DNA of 64,000 bases from Sporosarcina sp. ACRSL (GTDB taxonomy: Bacteria > Bacillota > Bacilli > Bacillales_A > Planococcaceae): contig NZ_JAKRNT010000009.1 of the NCBI RefSeq assembly GCF_022346605.1, positions 163,453 through 227,452 of the forward strand, read 5' to 3'. The position numbers and the translations under genes were made by a program. Each line of letters begins with the position of its first letter. Position 1 is the first letter of the stretch. Below are positions 49,960 to 59,917 of this stretch, in pieces. Under the pieces are notes generated by a model, which worked only from the letters and a program-made list of their open reading frames with translations, had not been told where the DNA came from and searched no databases.

Positions 49960-50340
49960 TCATTCAAGAATAACTCCCGCAAAGTTGCCATTCAAAACTT
50001 GTTTCCCATTCTGGTTCGTGCAAACGAAAGATGCCTTAATGGATGTCCGATTATTTTCTTGTTTTTCAAAAACATCGATTGTCACTTCGCAAGTAATTGT
50101 ATCTCCTGTAAACACTGGTCGCAAAAACTCGAAATTCATAGTACGAGCGAGAACATTTTGATCTCCACCTATCTTCGTCGGCAATGTGGCGGTCAACAGA
50201 CCTTGGATGATAAGTCTCCCCTGTTCGTCAGGTGTCACATGGTGGGTACCTGTATCACCTGAAACCTTCGTGAACAATTCAACATCTTCTACTGTAAAAG
50301 TCCGTTCGAATCTAATTACTTCCCCTATTTTCAATGACAA
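49960..50340 (-). CDS. MaoC-like hotdog-fold hydratase
   Basis: 126 residues. KVSGDTGTHHVTPDEQG matches the MaoC/R-specific enoyl-CoA hydratase motif (catalytic Asp, His altered to THH), with LARTMNFEFLRPVFTGDTIT as the second family block. Likely acts on acyl-CoA. TTG 50340 behind GGAGGGGG. Confidence 0.75.
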   Translation of the reverse strand: MSLKIGEVIRFERTFTVEDVELFTKVSGDTGTHHVTPDEQGRLIIQGLLTATLPTKIGGDQNVLARTMNFEFLRPVFTGDTITCEVTIDVFEKQENNRTSIKASFVCTNQNGKQVLNGNFAGVILE

Positions 50341-50363
50341 CTTTCCCCCTCCTCTAATCATCA

Positions 50364-51344
50364 TTATTGCAGGAGCAACGCATTCCAGTCTTTTGGTTTT
50401 ACGTCCATATGCAACCACTTCTTTTCTGATGCGTTATATGGAGCTGAAGCTATCAAATAGCCATTTTGCCAAGTTGCCGCCCCGGAACGAATCATTTCGT
50501 CGAGCAGGATTTGAATAAATTCTTCAGGAGTAACTCGGAATGAATATCTAGCAAAATCATGAAACCAACCACATGAGATTAGGTAGTCACCGATTTCATC
50601 TTTAGCTATTCCGTCTTTCATTATTAGTGTAAATGAAAAAATCCTCTTACATGCATGCCATGCAATTTTTTCCGGCGAACGGAGCCACTTCTCAAGCCGT
50701 TTCCTTGCTGCATCAATGGAAGCGTGCGGATTCTCAATTTGTGGTCCGTGTCCTGAATAAGCCTTTTGAATCGGCAGCAAAGATAGTCGGTCCAGACTTT
50801 CCATAGATCGTTGGATGGAAGAAACCCCTTCTCGAAAAATATTCAACCATCCAATGTCATTGCCATGAAAGAGATCGCCGGAAATCAGAACTTGCTCCTC
50901 TGGGTCGTATAAAGAAATATGTCCCAATGTATGCCCAGGTGTGTGCAAGACAAGTAATGTTCTGTTCCCCGTTTGAATCTCTTCATTATCTACAAGTTTT
51001 CGATCGACCCGATAAGGCTCGACTGGCTGATCCAACCATTCCGCACTACAAGCTTCAGGATCACAGGAATTTATTAAAGTGGCATCCCATGTATGCGCAG
51101 CAATCGAAACGCCATAATTTTTCTGAAAATGATAATTCCCACCTACATGATCGCTATGATAATGTGTATTTACAATAAGATGCAATTCCTCTGGAAGAAC
51201 ACCTGCTTGTGTAATTATTCGTTCAGTCTCTTTCGCATCACTCCCAAATCCGGAATCTATTAGAATTGGCAGCTCGTCTTTAATGAGAATCGTATTAGCA
51301 CTTGGAAATTTTCTTTCAAAGAAAATAATATTGGAGTGATTCAT
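50364..51344 (-). CDS. MBL-fold metallohydrolase
   Basis: 326 residues. NTHYHSDHVGGNYHF (HxHxDH), LHTPGHTLGHISLYD and SGDLFHGNDIG bind two metals; GHGPQIENPH gives the last His. The last 100 residues form a winged-helix-like domain as in LACTB2-type proteins. Substrate unknown. In a row with SDR and another MBL gene. Confidence 0.83.
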   Translation of the reverse strand: MNHSNIIFFERKFPSANTILIKDELPILIDSGFGSDAKETERIITQAGVLPEELHLIVNTHYHSDHVGGNYHFQKNYGVSIAAHTWDATLINSCDPEACSAEWLDQPVEPYRVDRKLVDNEEIQTGNRTLLVLHTPGHTLGHISLYDPEEQVLISGDLFHGNDIGWLNIFREGVSSIQRSMESLDRLSLLPIQKAYSGHGPQIENPHASIDAARKRLEKWLRSPEKIAWHACKRIFSFTLIMKDGIAKDEIGDYLISCGWFHDFARYSFRVTPEEFIQILLDEMIRSGAATWQNGYLIASAPYNASEKKWLHMDVKPKDWNALLLQ

Positions 51345-51367
51345 TTGCAATTTATCCTCCTTCAAAA

Positions 51368-52126
51368 TTACTTCTTCATGAAATACTTTCGTCCAACTTT
51401 TTCGACTACTCCAGGGGCTATCGCATACAGTTTACTCGTGAATCCCATAACGCCTGGCAGATTGATTTCCCGGACCGGCTTTTGGATTGTTTGGACGACC
51501 GCATCTGCAACAGTACCGACTTGGAGCAAATGTCTTCCAACCGATAAACGATAGTTCCCTGTTTTATCCGCCCCATCAATGAAAGGCGTATCGATCGGGC
51601 CGGGATGAATGGCAGAAACATGAATCCCGTGTGGAGCGATTTCCATTCGGAGTGCATTCGTATATCCGATCAACGCATGCTTCGTCGCTGCGTAGACTGA
51701 GGCTTTTGGTGTCGCGACTTTTCCAGCCTGGGAACCTATATAAATGAGATGCCCTTCCCGTTGTTCGATCATTTGCGGCAAAACACGTTTCGTCAGTTCG
51801 ATAGGAGCTATGACATTTGTGTTCAACATCGATTTTATTTCTTCATCAGCCAAAAGATGGGCAGCCTCGAAATGGCCCACTCCAGCCGAAAAGATGACGA
51901 TATCAATAGGTCCAATCTGTCTCAAAAGGTTTTCCATATCCTCCGTATTCGTCATATCTGCAGGAATGGCAGTTGCACCTTCATTTTGCAATTCCCAAAG
52001 TTTGTCTTGCGCCCTTCCTGTTGCGTAGACGGTGTATTGGTCGGTATTGGACAATAGCCGCATAGCTGTTGCATAGCCAACACCGCTCGTCGCCCCAGTT
52101 ACTAAAACTGACTTACGTTTGTTCAT
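51368..52126 (-). CDS. Short-chain dehydrogenase/reductase
   Basis: 252 residues: NAD(P) site VTGATSGVGYATA near 8, NVIAPIELTKR, active-site Ser in YIGSQAGKV and YAATKHALIGY. Oxidises or reduces an unknown alcohol/ketone. Overlaps the preceding MBL gene by 14 bases. Confidence 0.88.
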   Translation of the reverse strand: MNKRKSVLVTGATSGVGYATAMRLLSNTDQYTVYATGRAQDKLWELQNEGATAIPADMTNTEDMENLLRQIGPIDIVIFSAGVGHFEAAHLLADEEIKSMLNTNVIAPIELTKRVLPQMIEQREGHLIYIGSQAGKVATPKASVYAATKHALIGYTNALRMEIAPHGIHVSAIHPGPIDTPFIDGADKTGNYRLSVGRHLLQVGTVADAVVQTIQKPVREINLPGVMGFTSKLYAIAPGVVEKVGRKYFMKK

Positions 52127-53057
52127 AATACAAAATACCGCCTTCGGAGACGTTTTCTCTTACAAGTCCTTTTGATACTAAATAATCTGTTTGTCCAATC
52201 GTTTCAGATAAAGTGAGGCCAAGTTCTTTTTCATAAACAGTCGGGAATAATTGTTGTGTCAACTCATAGATCGTCTTGCTTCCGCTAGTAAGCATGGCGT
52301 GGACTTTCATTGCTCGCTCATGCTGTTTCTGAAGTCGCGATTCGATTAGCGGACGGACATTTCGAACCTCATTTCCATGACCAGCATACACAACGTCGAC
52401 TGGCAAATCTAAAAGTCGTGTCAATGAAGCGTTGTATTGCAATAATGATTTCGGACGATCCGCTTCTCGGTTTGCAGGAGGCTCAATCAATGGGTTAGAT
52501 GAAACCTTTTCAAGGACAAGGTCTCCGCCAATCATCTCGCCCGTTTTTTCGTTGAAAAGCGCAATATGGCTTTGGGCATGTCCGAGTGTTTCCAAGACGA
52601 TCCAACCTGGATGACCCGTCCACTCGTCTCCTTCTCCGATTGTCCTGTCTAGTGTCCGGTTCCCCATCAAACTTATCGGCCGTTTCATCTTTTCTACCCA
52701 ATTAAAATAGATTTCCGGTACGCCTTCTTCCTTTAAGCAATGCAAATAAAAACAGTCATGGTATTCCATGAATGCCTGATCTCTTTTCAACCAAAGGTCG
52801 TTATACGGATGACCGATCACTTCCGCTTTATCGAAAGCATCCATCCAACCTGCATGATCAGGGTGATGATGGGTTAATACAACTTGTTCGATATCACCAA
52901 ATGAATATCCAATCTCTTTAAGTCCATGTTTTAGCGCCTCGTAGGCTTCTGGTGTTTTAGGTCCTGCATCGACGAGTGATAAAGCATCCCCTTTTACAAC
53001 AAATGCATTCACATCCCCTACTGCGAACGGGGTTGGAATTTCAATTTTATGTATCAT
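52113..53057 (-). CDS. MBL-fold metallohydrolase
   Basis: 314 residues: LTHHHPDHAGW (HxHxDH), LGHAQSHIALFNE, GGDLVLEKVSSN and YAGHGNEV, then a C-terminal winged-helix domain (TIYELTQQLFP, LSETIGQTDYLVSKGLV). Related to YqgX/YtnP-like and LACTB2-type proteins. First of the MBL-SDR-MBL-MaoC operon. Confidence 0.85.
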   Translation of the reverse strand: MIHKIEIPTPFAVGDVNAFVVKGDALSLVDAGPKTPEAYEALKHGLKEIGYSFGDIEQVVLTHHHPDHAGWMDAFDKAEVIGHPYNDLWLKRDQAFMEYHDCFYLHCLKEEGVPEIYFNWVEKMKRPISLMGNRTLDRTIGEGDEWTGHPGWIVLETLGHAQSHIALFNEKTGEMIGGDLVLEKVSSNPLIEPPANREADRPKSLLQYNASLTRLLDLPVDVVYAGHGNEVRNVRPLIESRLQKQHERAMKVHAMLTSGSKTIYELTQQLFPTVYEKELGLTLSETIGQTDYLVSKGLVRENVSEGGILYYEQT

Positions 53058-53226
53058 ATAAGTAACTCCCTTAAAAAATAAATTTATTATAATGAATGGT
53101 TATTCAGTCTATTGTACCTCTTTTCCCTCGTTACGTCATCCTTGAAAAACCTACATTCTTGAAACCTTTCATAGGTGAATCCGTAGTATACTATAATTAA
53201 CAATTATTTTTTTGAGGGGGATGGCT

Positions 53227-54369
53227 GTGGGGATCTTCAATTTTTTTAAAAGTCAATTCATCGAAGTCATAGAATGGACGGACCAAAATTCCAATACAAT
53301 GGTTTACCGATTTCCGGTGCAAAACAATGAAATAAAGATGGGCGCCAGTTTGATCGTCCGCGAATCGCAAGTCGCCGTATTTGTAAATGAAGGACAAATT
53401 GCGGACGTATTTATGCCAGGCCATCATGTTTTATATACACAAAACATGCCCGTACTGACGAAGCTGAAATCTTGGAAAACCGGATTCAATTCCCCTTTTA
53501 AAGCTGAAGTTTATTTTGTGAATACGAAGCAGTTCATTAATCAAAAATGGGGAACTTCCAATCCAATCATGATGCGTGATCCTGATTTCGGTATGATTCG
53601 CTTGCGTGGCTATGGCATTTATTCTTACAAAGTAAATGATGCAGCCGTTTTCTTGAGGGAACTCTTTGGAACCAATAGTTCTTATGATACGAGCAGCATC
53701 GAAAACCATCTGAAGAAGATGATTCTTTCAGGATTGACTGACCTGTTTGCCGAATCACAAATACCAGCTCTTGACTTAGCGATGCATTACGACGAACTGA
53801 GCACGCAAGGAAGAGAGAAGATGAAAGAACGTTTCGCCGAATTCGGATTTGACATCACTTCCCTTTATATTGAAAACTTGTCGCTTCCGAAAGAAGTAGA
53901 ACAAGCGATGGACAAGCGGACGACGATGGGTGTCCTCGGGAATATGAACACGTACACTCAATACCAGACAGCAGAAGCAATCAGGGATGCAGCCAAGAAT
54001 GAAGGTGGTGGCATGGCCGCAACGGGTGCCGGCATCGGAGTCGGCGCTGCAATCGGCAATGCAATGGCTGGAGCTTTCACTCCAAACCAGCAGCAAGTAG
54101 CTCCTGCAGCTGAACCTGCAAAAATGGCTTGTCCGCATTGCCAAACGCAAATTAAGGCAACGGCAAAATTCTGCCCGGAATGCGGAAATTCTGTTCAGGA
54201 ACAGAATGTCCCTTGTGTGAATTGCAAAGTTGAAATAAAAGCAGGGTCAAACTTCTGCGGTGAATGCGGAGCGAAACAAGTGACGGAGAAAAAATGTGCA
54301 GGGTGTGGGGCAACTAATAGCCCGACTGCTAAGTTCTGCGGAGATTGTGGAGAGGCCCTTGACGGCTGA
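53227..54369 (+). CDS. SPFH-domain protein with double zinc ribbons (YdjI-like)
   Basis: 380 residues. Opens GIFNFFKSQFIEVIEWTD, the start of YdjI-like SPFH proteins, with the membrane-associating SPFH domain to about 230. A glycine/alanine-rich stretch (GAGIGVGAAIGNAMAG) follows, then three zinc-ribbon pairs (CPHC/CPEC, CVNC/CGEC, CAGC/CGDC). In B. subtilis ydjI lies in the pspA operon and works in membrane stress. GTG 53227 with GAGGGGG upstream. Confidence 0.85.
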   Translation: MGIFNFFKSQFIEVIEWTDQNSNTMVYRFPVQNNEIKMGASLIVRESQVAVFVNEGQIADVFMPGHHVLYTQNMPVLTKLKSWKTGFNSPFKAEVYFVNTKQFINQKWGTSNPIMMRDPDFGMIRLRGYGIYSYKVNDAAVFLRELFGTNSSYDTSSIENHLKKMILSGLTDLFAESQIPALDLAMHYDELSTQGREKMKERFAEFGFDITSLYIENLSLPKEVEQAMDKRTTMGVLGNMNTYTQYQTAEAIRDAAKNEGGGMAATGAGIGVGAAIGNAMAGAFTPNQQQVAPAAEPAKMACPHCQTQIKATAKFCPECGNSVQEQNVPCVNCKVEIKAGSNFCGECGAKQVTEKKCAGCGATNSPTAKFCGDCGEALDG

Positions 54370-54387
54370 ACGTAATGGGGTGACGGG

Positions 54388-55506
54388 ATGACGAATGTAG
54401 ATAAAGAGTATATGGATGATGGGACGATTGAAGAAACTGAAGTAAACCAATGCAGTTCCTGTGGCGGAAATACAGTATATGATCCTGTTACACGTGGTTT
54501 AAAATGCCCTTTCTGTGGGACTGAACTGGAGATTGAAGCAACACGTGAAAATACGACAGAACATGATTATTTGGATGCATTGGATCATGCAGACCATAGT
54601 TGGAGCAATGAAAAACGAGTATTCAATTGTGATAATTGCGGCGCGGAAACCCTTTTGGACAATGATAAGGTAGCCGATTTCTGTACCTTCTGCGGTTCCT
54701 CTCATATCGCAGTTTCAGAGCATGATGCGGGTATCAAACCTGCTTTGGTCATTCCCTTTCAAATATCGAAAGAACAAGCCGTCGAGAAATTTAAAACTTG
54801 GATTTCTAAAAGATTCTTTGCCCCTTCCAAGCTGAAAAAGGATTATGAGCTGCAAAAGATAGGTGGTGCTTATATCCCTTATTGGACGTTTGATTCGGAG
54901 ACGAAATCTGCATATACAGTCAAAATTGGGACGTATTATTATGTAACTGTAACGAGGACTGTTCATCGCGACGGAAAAGCGGAGCAAGTGACGGAGCAAG
55001 TGAGAAAAATTCGATGGCGTACTCAATACGGCACGTATAATAAGTTTTTCGATGACGTGCTCGTCAAGGCATCCCGTAATGTCGCCTCTGGTTTGATTGA
55101 CAAAGTTGAGCCTTTTCAACTTGGCGGTTTGCTGGACTACAGAACGGAATATTTATCCGGTTTCCTTGCGGAGCGTTATTCGATTCCACTGAAGGAAGGC
55201 TGGTATTCAGCTCGAGATATTATCGATCAGCGGATTAGAAATGGAATACTCCGAAAGGAAACGGGTGATGAAGTAAGAATTGTGAAAGTCGATACGTCCT
55301 ATAACGATATTACGTTCAAGCATATTTTATTGCCTCTTTGGATTTCTTCATTTACATTCAATAGCAAAGTGTATCGTTTTCTTGTAAATGGACAGACTGG
55401 AAAAGTGAGCGGCCAAGCACCAATCAGTATTTGGAAGGTAACCTTTGCTGTTCTTTTCACGGCTCTTGTCATCGGCGTCGTGTATTTGTTCCAAGACATA
55501 TTGTAA
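54388..55506 (+). CDS. Zinc-ribbon membrane protein
   Basis: 372 residues. Two zinc ribbons at the N-terminus (CSSCG/CPFCG and CDNCG/CTFCG), a beta-rich middle, and a single C-terminal membrane helix (FAVLFTALVIGVVYLF). Paired with the SPFH gene 18 bases upstream, so both act together, probably at the membrane, like B. subtilis YdjH/YdjG. Confidence 0.75.
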   Translation: MTNVDKEYMDDGTIEETEVNQCSSCGGNTVYDPVTRGLKCPFCGTELEIEATRENTTEHDYLDALDHADHSWSNEKRVFNCDNCGAETLLDNDKVADFCTFCGSSHIAVSEHDAGIKPALVIPFQISKEQAVEKFKTWISKRFFAPSKLKKDYELQKIGGAYIPYWTFDSETKSAYTVKIGTYYYVTVTRTVHRDGKAEQVTEQVRKIRWRTQYGTYNKFFDDVLVKASRNVASGLIDKVEPFQLGGLLDYRTEYLSGFLAERYSIPLKEGWYSARDIIDQRIRNGILRKETGDEVRIVKVDTSYNDITFKHILLPLWISSFTFNSKVYRFLVNGQTGKVSGQAPISIWKVTFAVLFTALVIGVVYLFQDIL

Positions 55507-55509
55507 TCA

Positions 55510-55794
55510 TTGACTTTTATCTGACAACGTGCAATAATCGCTGTAATTAAACAATTGAGCGTTGACGAAGACGAGTAGCGGTAGTGATGGAAATCAGGAA
55601 GTGCAGTCATCGACTGAAAGCTGTACATCCCTCTCCTACCTCGAACCTGCTTCTGAGCTGCCATGGAAACATGGCCGTTTCTTTCACGTTACGAAAGCTT
55701 GTAAGTTGTGTCGGAATAATTCCGGCAAATTTAGGTGGTACCGCGGAAACATGCGTTTTCGTCCTGATATTTCGGGACGAGAGCGCTTTTTTAT
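55510..55794 (+). promoter_or_regulatory. Promoter and proline-type T-box leader of proI
   Basis: TTGACT (55510-55515), 17 bases, AATAAT (55533-55538) start a leader that carries the T-box GGTGGTACCGCGG (55734-55746), with a terminator (TCGTCC/GGGACGA, then TTTTTT at 55787-55792) before the gene. The specifier loop reads GAACCTGC, where CCT suits tRNA-Pro. Uncharged tRNA-Pro should bind and prevent termination, so proline shortage switches proI on. UGGU in the T-box pairs with the 3' end of the tRNA. Confidence 0.9.
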
Positions 55795-55813
55795 TTAGAA
55801 AGGACGGATAAAG

Positions 55814-56623
55814 ATGGGAACAATCGTTTTCGTAGGAGCCGGTTCCATGGCAGAGGCCATTATTGCTGGTATACTGAGTAATGAAGTCATGGATGCAAAA
55901 AATGTATATGTTATGAATAAATCGGATGATGAGAGGCTTTCTTTTTTGCAAGAAACATACGGGATTTCTGTCGTTTGTCAGGAGCGAAATGCTTTGCGCG
56001 AAGCAGAACTCATCGTCTTGGCAACGAAGCCGAAAGATCTCCAACAAGCGATGCGTGATATCGCCGATTTTCTGAATGAAAATACTGCTGTATTATCCGT
56101 CATTGCAGGCGTTTCGATTGAAACAATTGAGAAAGGTCTTGGCAAGCGTCCCATCGCACGCTCCATGCCTAATACATCTGCGACGATCGGAATGTCTGCA
56201 AGTGGAGTTTCAATGAATTCTTTAGTGGATTCAAATATGAGAAAACGTATTTTGGATTTGCTGTCATCAATCGGTGTTGTGAAAGAAGTTGAAGAGGATG
56301 AGTTACATACAGTGACGGCTTTATCCGGCAGCGGACCTGCATATGTCTATTATATGGTAGAGGCATTGGAGGAAGCTGCAATTGCAAAAGGCCTCTCCAA
56401 TGAAGTGGCGCGGGAACTGATCATCCAGACGTTCGAAGGTGCAGCAGCGATGTTAAGGCAAACTCGTGTAGAGCCTGAAGTATTAAGAAGAAATGTGACG
56501 AGTCCAGGAGGAACGACTGAAGCCGGGTTAAAAGCTCTTGAAAGCCGATACTTCAAAGAGACAATTCAAGAGTGCATCAATAGTGCGGAAAGACGTTCCC
56601 GGGAACTAGGTGCAATGTCTTGA
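55814..56623 (+). CDS. proI: Pyrroline-5-carboxylate reductase
   Basis: Last step of proline synthesis. Rossmann motif FVGAGSMAEAI near 6, ATKPKDLQQ near 74, family mark SGSGPAYVYYMVEAL near 175 and TSPGGTTEAG. 269 residues. T-box control makes this the anabolic ProI/ProC rather than a paralogue. Confidence 0.94.
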   Translation: MGTIVFVGAGSMAEAIIAGILSNEVMDAKNVYVMNKSDDERLSFLQETYGISVVCQERNALREAELIVLATKPKDLQQAMRDIADFLNENTAVLSVIAGVSIETIEKGLGKRPIARSMPNTSATIGMSASGVSMNSLVDSNMRKRILDLLSSIGVVKEVEEDELHTVTALSGSGPAYVYYMVEALEEAAIAKGLSNEVARELIIQTFEGAAAMLRQTRVEPEVLRRNVTSPGGTTEAGLKALESRYFKETIQECINSAERRSRELGAMS

Positions 56624-56652
56624 ATGATTAGTATGCTTAGGAGGTCATTGGA

Positions 56653-57672
56653 ATGGCAAAGTTATTTACACCTTATACTATTCGAGGAGTGGAGTTTAAA
56701 AATAGGATTGTTATGGCACCGATGTGCATGTATTCGAGCCATCATTTGGATGGAATGGTCGAAGATTGGCATAAGATCCACTACGCGACCCGGGCTGTCG
56801 GACAAGTCGGGTTAATTATTGTTGAAGCGACAGCTGTACAGCCTGAAGGCAGGATTTCGGATCGGGATCTTGGAATTTGGAGCGATGATCATGTGGAAGG
56901 ACTATCCGAGATTGTACGTCTTATGAAGCAACATGGTGCAAAAACAGGCATCCAGCTCGCCCATGCAGGAAGAAAAGCAACGGTGGATGAAGATATATAT
57001 GCGCCTAGCGCCGTTCGCTTCAACGAACAATATAAAACACCTGTTGAAATGTCCCTTACAGATATTCGGGAAACGGTTGAGGCGTTCAAGGACGCAGCTG
57101 TTCGCGCTAAAAAAGCGGGCTTCGACGTAATTGAAATACATGCTGCCCACGGCTATCTAATCAATCAATTCCTTTCGCCGCTTGCAAATAAAAGAAAGGA
57201 CGCTTATGGTGGTCCATCCGAAAATCGATATCGCATTTTGCGTGAAGTTATCGATTCGGTCCGTTCGGTCTGGAATGGTCCATTATTCGTCCGAATATCT
57301 GCTGAAGATTATCAGGATGGTGGTATGACAACTACTCACTATATCGAAATGGTGAATTGGATGAAAACACAAGGCGTTGATCTGATTGATGTCAGTTCAG
57401 GCGCTGTCGTACCCGCTAAAATTGATGCGTATCCAGGTTACCAAGTGCCGTTTGCAGACCAAATCAGAAAAGAAAGCGGAATTGCTACAGGTGCAGTCGG
57501 ATTGATTACAACGGGGTTGCAAGCCGAAGAAATATTGAAGAATGAACGCGCGGATGTCGTACTGCTAGCTCGGGAATTGTTGCGAAATCCTTATTGGGCT
57601 TATACTGCAGCAAAAGAATTAGGTGTCGCAATTGAGCCGCCGAAGCAATATGATCGAGGATGGGTTTTTTAA
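56653..57672 (+). CDS. namA: NADPH dehydrogenase (old yellow enzyme)
   Basis: FMN enzyme that reduces activated C=C bonds and nitro compounds. [10 protein letters not shown] near 26, [16 protein letters not shown] near 165, VRISAED near 215 and GATG-like GAVGLITTG near 300; 339 residues like B. subtilis YqjM. TTAGGAGG upstream. Confidence 0.92.
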   Translation: MAKLFTPYTIRGVEFKNRIVMAPMCMYSSHHLDGMVEDWHKIHYATRAVGQVGLIIVEATAVQPEGRISDRDLGIWSDDHVEGLSEIVRLMKQHGAKTGIQLAHAGRKATVDEDIYAPSAVRFNEQYKTPVEMSLTDIRETVEAFKDAAVRAKKAGFDVIEIHAAHGYLINQFLSPLANKRKDAYGGPSENRYRILREVIDSVRSVWNGPLFVRISAEDYQDGGMTTTHYIEMVNWMKTQGVDLIDVSSGAVVPAKIDAYPGYQVPFADQIRKESGIATGAVGLITTGLQAEEILKNERADVVLLARELLRNPYWAYTAAKELGVAIEPPKQYDRGWVF

Positions 57673-57689
57673 ATATATACTAACTAGGA

Positions 57690-57730
57690 AGCTGCCGGTG
57701 TCTGTTTTGACGACGGCAGCTCATTTTTTT
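57690..57730. terminator. Convergent terminator
   Basis: AGCTGCCG/CGGCAGCT (57690-57697, 57714-57721), then T7. It overlaps the rnz stop codon. Confidence 0.85.
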
Positions 57731-58659
57731 CGTAATTGTTCATCTTTCCATTCGAAATGACTGAAGTCTTCTGCGATGTGGACATTCGGGAATATAGTGC
57801 TTCCTTGCTTTTGTAAATTCTCAATATCCGCTTGCATGAAACGAGCACTGATATGATTCGCGATAAGCGCATTTACATTCGCCTCTTTCGCTGTCCGTGC
57901 CGCGTCACCTATCGTGGAATGGCCATACTCTTTTGCAAGGTTACCGGTCTCATTATCGAAGGTTGCTTCATGGACGAGTATATCAGCTCCCGTTGCCAAC
58001 TCAACAGCAGCGGAACAATATTTTGTATCTCCAAGAATCGCAAGAGAAAAACCTTTTTGCGGAGCACCTGTAACGTCCTTACTATAAATGATGCGTCCAT
58101 CGTCCAACTCCACGTCGAGACCATCCTTCAGTTTTTTCAACAAAGGCCCTTTCGGCACACCTGCTTCAACTGCTTTCTCAACAAGCAGTTTCCCTGGTAA
58201 TGGCTTTTGCTCGATTCTAAATCCGAAGCATTCGATGACATGTTGAAGTTCTAGCGTTGACACTTTAAATTGTTCATCTTCAAAGAGTAGTCCTTCATTA
58301 ATTTCCTCGATTTTCAGCGGATAGGTTAAATGGGTTTTCGTTAAACGAAGCGATGACATGATCCATTCCTTGATTCCAGTCGGACCATAGATGACCAATT
58401 CATCGTCCCCACCTAAAAACGAGCGGGATCCGAGGAAACCCGGCAATCCGAAAATATGATCGCCATGCAGATGTGTAATGAAAATCTTATTTATTTTCCG
58501 TGGTTTAATCGATGTTCTTAATAGTTGATGCTGCGTTGCTTCGCCGCAATCGAACATCCAGTAGCCTTTGTTCTCCGCAGATAGGTTGAGGATTAAGGAA
58601 GACGTGTTCCGTTGCTTAGAAGGCATGCCGGCGCCGGTGCCTAAGAAAAATAACTCCAT
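57721..58659 (-). CDS. rnz: Ribonuclease Z
   Basis: Cleaves pre-tRNA 3' ends, mainly those lacking CCA, such as the tRNA-Arg in this window. THLHGDHIFGLPGF near 62 is the metal motif, with GDT and HEATF downstream. 312 residues, normal. Placed with dinB as in other Bacilli. Confidence 0.94.
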   Translation of the reverse strand: MELFFLGTGAGMPSKQRNTSSLILNLSAENKGYWMFDCGEATQHQLLRTSIKPRKINKIFITHLHGDHIFGLPGFLGSRSFLGGDDELVIYGPTGIKEWIMSSLRLTKTHLTYPLKIEEINEGLLFEDEQFKVSTLELQHVIECFGFRIEQKPLPGKLLVEKAVEAGVPKGPLLKKLKDGLDVELDDGRIIYSKDVTGAPQKGFSLAILGDTKYCSAAVELATGADILVHEATFDNETGNLAKEYGHSTIGDAARTAKEANVNALIANHISARFMQADIENLQKQGSTIFPNVHIAEDFSHFEWKDEQLRKK

Positions 58660-58667
58660 GATGATGC

Positions 58668-59858
58668 CTACCTTTCTCCGAGTCCCCGTTTAACGGAATT
58701 TGGTCCGAATTTTTTCTCTAGCTCCGTGACGAGCTCTTCCATTTTTGCTTCTTTTGCGTACTTCTCGAAGCTGTCGAATGATAATTGTTCATTCAATTCG
58801 TTCAGTGGAATGACGTTAGAAACCGTAATTCCTAATAGCCTGATCGGGTTCCCATCCCAATGCCTTTTGAAAAGATCTGCCGCTTCTTTGTACAAATCGG
58901 CTGCTTTATAAATTGGATTGATAACAGTTCGGCTTCTTGTCTGGTTTCGCCACTCAGAAGTCCGGATTTGGATCATCACAACAGTACCTGCTAGCTGTCT
59001 CCTGTCCAATCGCTGGGCGACTTTTATGGACAATTGCTTGAAAACTTCAAGGCATGCCGATAGCTCAGTTTCGTCAATCGGCAATGTTGTTGAGCTTCCG
59101 ACGCTTTTCCTCTCCTCCGCTGTATCCGGATCTACAGGCCTGTTGTCGACCCCGTTCGCCCGGTTTCGAAGTCTAATTCCATTTTTGCCTAGTGTTTTTT
59201 TGATCAAAGCTTCATCGGCTTTCGCTAATTCGCCGATTGTGGATATCCCGATTTCATTCAATCGTTTTTCTGTACTTTTTCCAATTCCGTGCATTTCTAT
59301 GACGGGCAATGGCCATAAAATATCCGGCACTTGTCTTTTTCTTAATATGGTTATTCCCATCGGTTTTTTCATATCCGAAGCGGTTTTTGCCAAAAACTTG
59401 TTCGGCGCAATTCCAATTGAGCACGGAAGATCCAATTCATTAAATATCCGCCGTTGCATATGTTCTGCTATTTGCAAAGCATTTGTCAATCCGCCTATAG
59501 CTGTAATATCGATATACGCCTCATCGATTGAGACGGGCTCGACTAGTTCTGTATAAGAACGTAAAATCGAAAAAACAGCATCTGAAGCAATCCTGTACTT
59601 TTCATGGTCAGGCGGTACGATTACGAGATCGGGACAGATCCTTTTCGCCTCTCCGACAGGCATCGTCGTGTAAATTCCAAGTGCCCTTGCCTCATAGGAA
59701 CACGTTACAAGGATGCCTCGCCGCTCTTTAGGGTTTCCAGCAACAGCTAACGGGATGCCTTTCAATTGTGGATCATAGGCTTGTTCAACAGATGCAAAAA
59801 AACTGTTCATATCAAGATGAAGGATGACTCTCGGCTGTGATTCAGGCACATTTGTCAA
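58668..59858 (-). CDS. dinB: DNA polymerase IV (Y family)
   Basis: Error-prone lesion bypass polymerase. LHLDMNSFFASVEQ near 12 and EPVSIDEAYIDIT near 105 give the catalytic Asp and Asp-Glu; helix-hairpin-helix GIGKSTEKRLNEIGI, little finger to the end. TTG 59858 is chosen (GGAGGTGAGG upstream), 396 residues; a longer frame is unlikely. Confidence 0.93.
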   Translation of the reverse strand: MTNVPESQPRVILHLDMNSFFASVEQAYDPQLKGIPLAVAGNPKERRGILVTCSYEARALGIYTTMPVGEAKRICPDLVIVPPDHEKYRIASDAVFSILRSYTELVEPVSIDEAYIDITAIGGLTNALQIAEHMQRRIFNELDLPCSIGIAPNKFLAKTASDMKKPMGITILRKRQVPDILWPLPVIEMHGIGKSTEKRLNEIGISTIGELAKADEALIKKTLGKNGIRLRNRANGVDNRPVDPDTAEERKSVGSSTTLPIDETELSACLEVFKQLSIKVAQRLDRRQLAGTVVMIQIRTSEWRNQTRSRTVINPIYKAADLYKEAADLFKRHWDGNPIRLLGITVSNVIPLNELNEQLSFDSFEKYAKEAKMEELVTELEKKFGPNSVKRGLGER

Positions 59859-59917
59859 TTTCCTCACCTCCATCGCTTCATAAAACAACCGGATGGATAT
59901 GACCATCCGGTCGCAGG

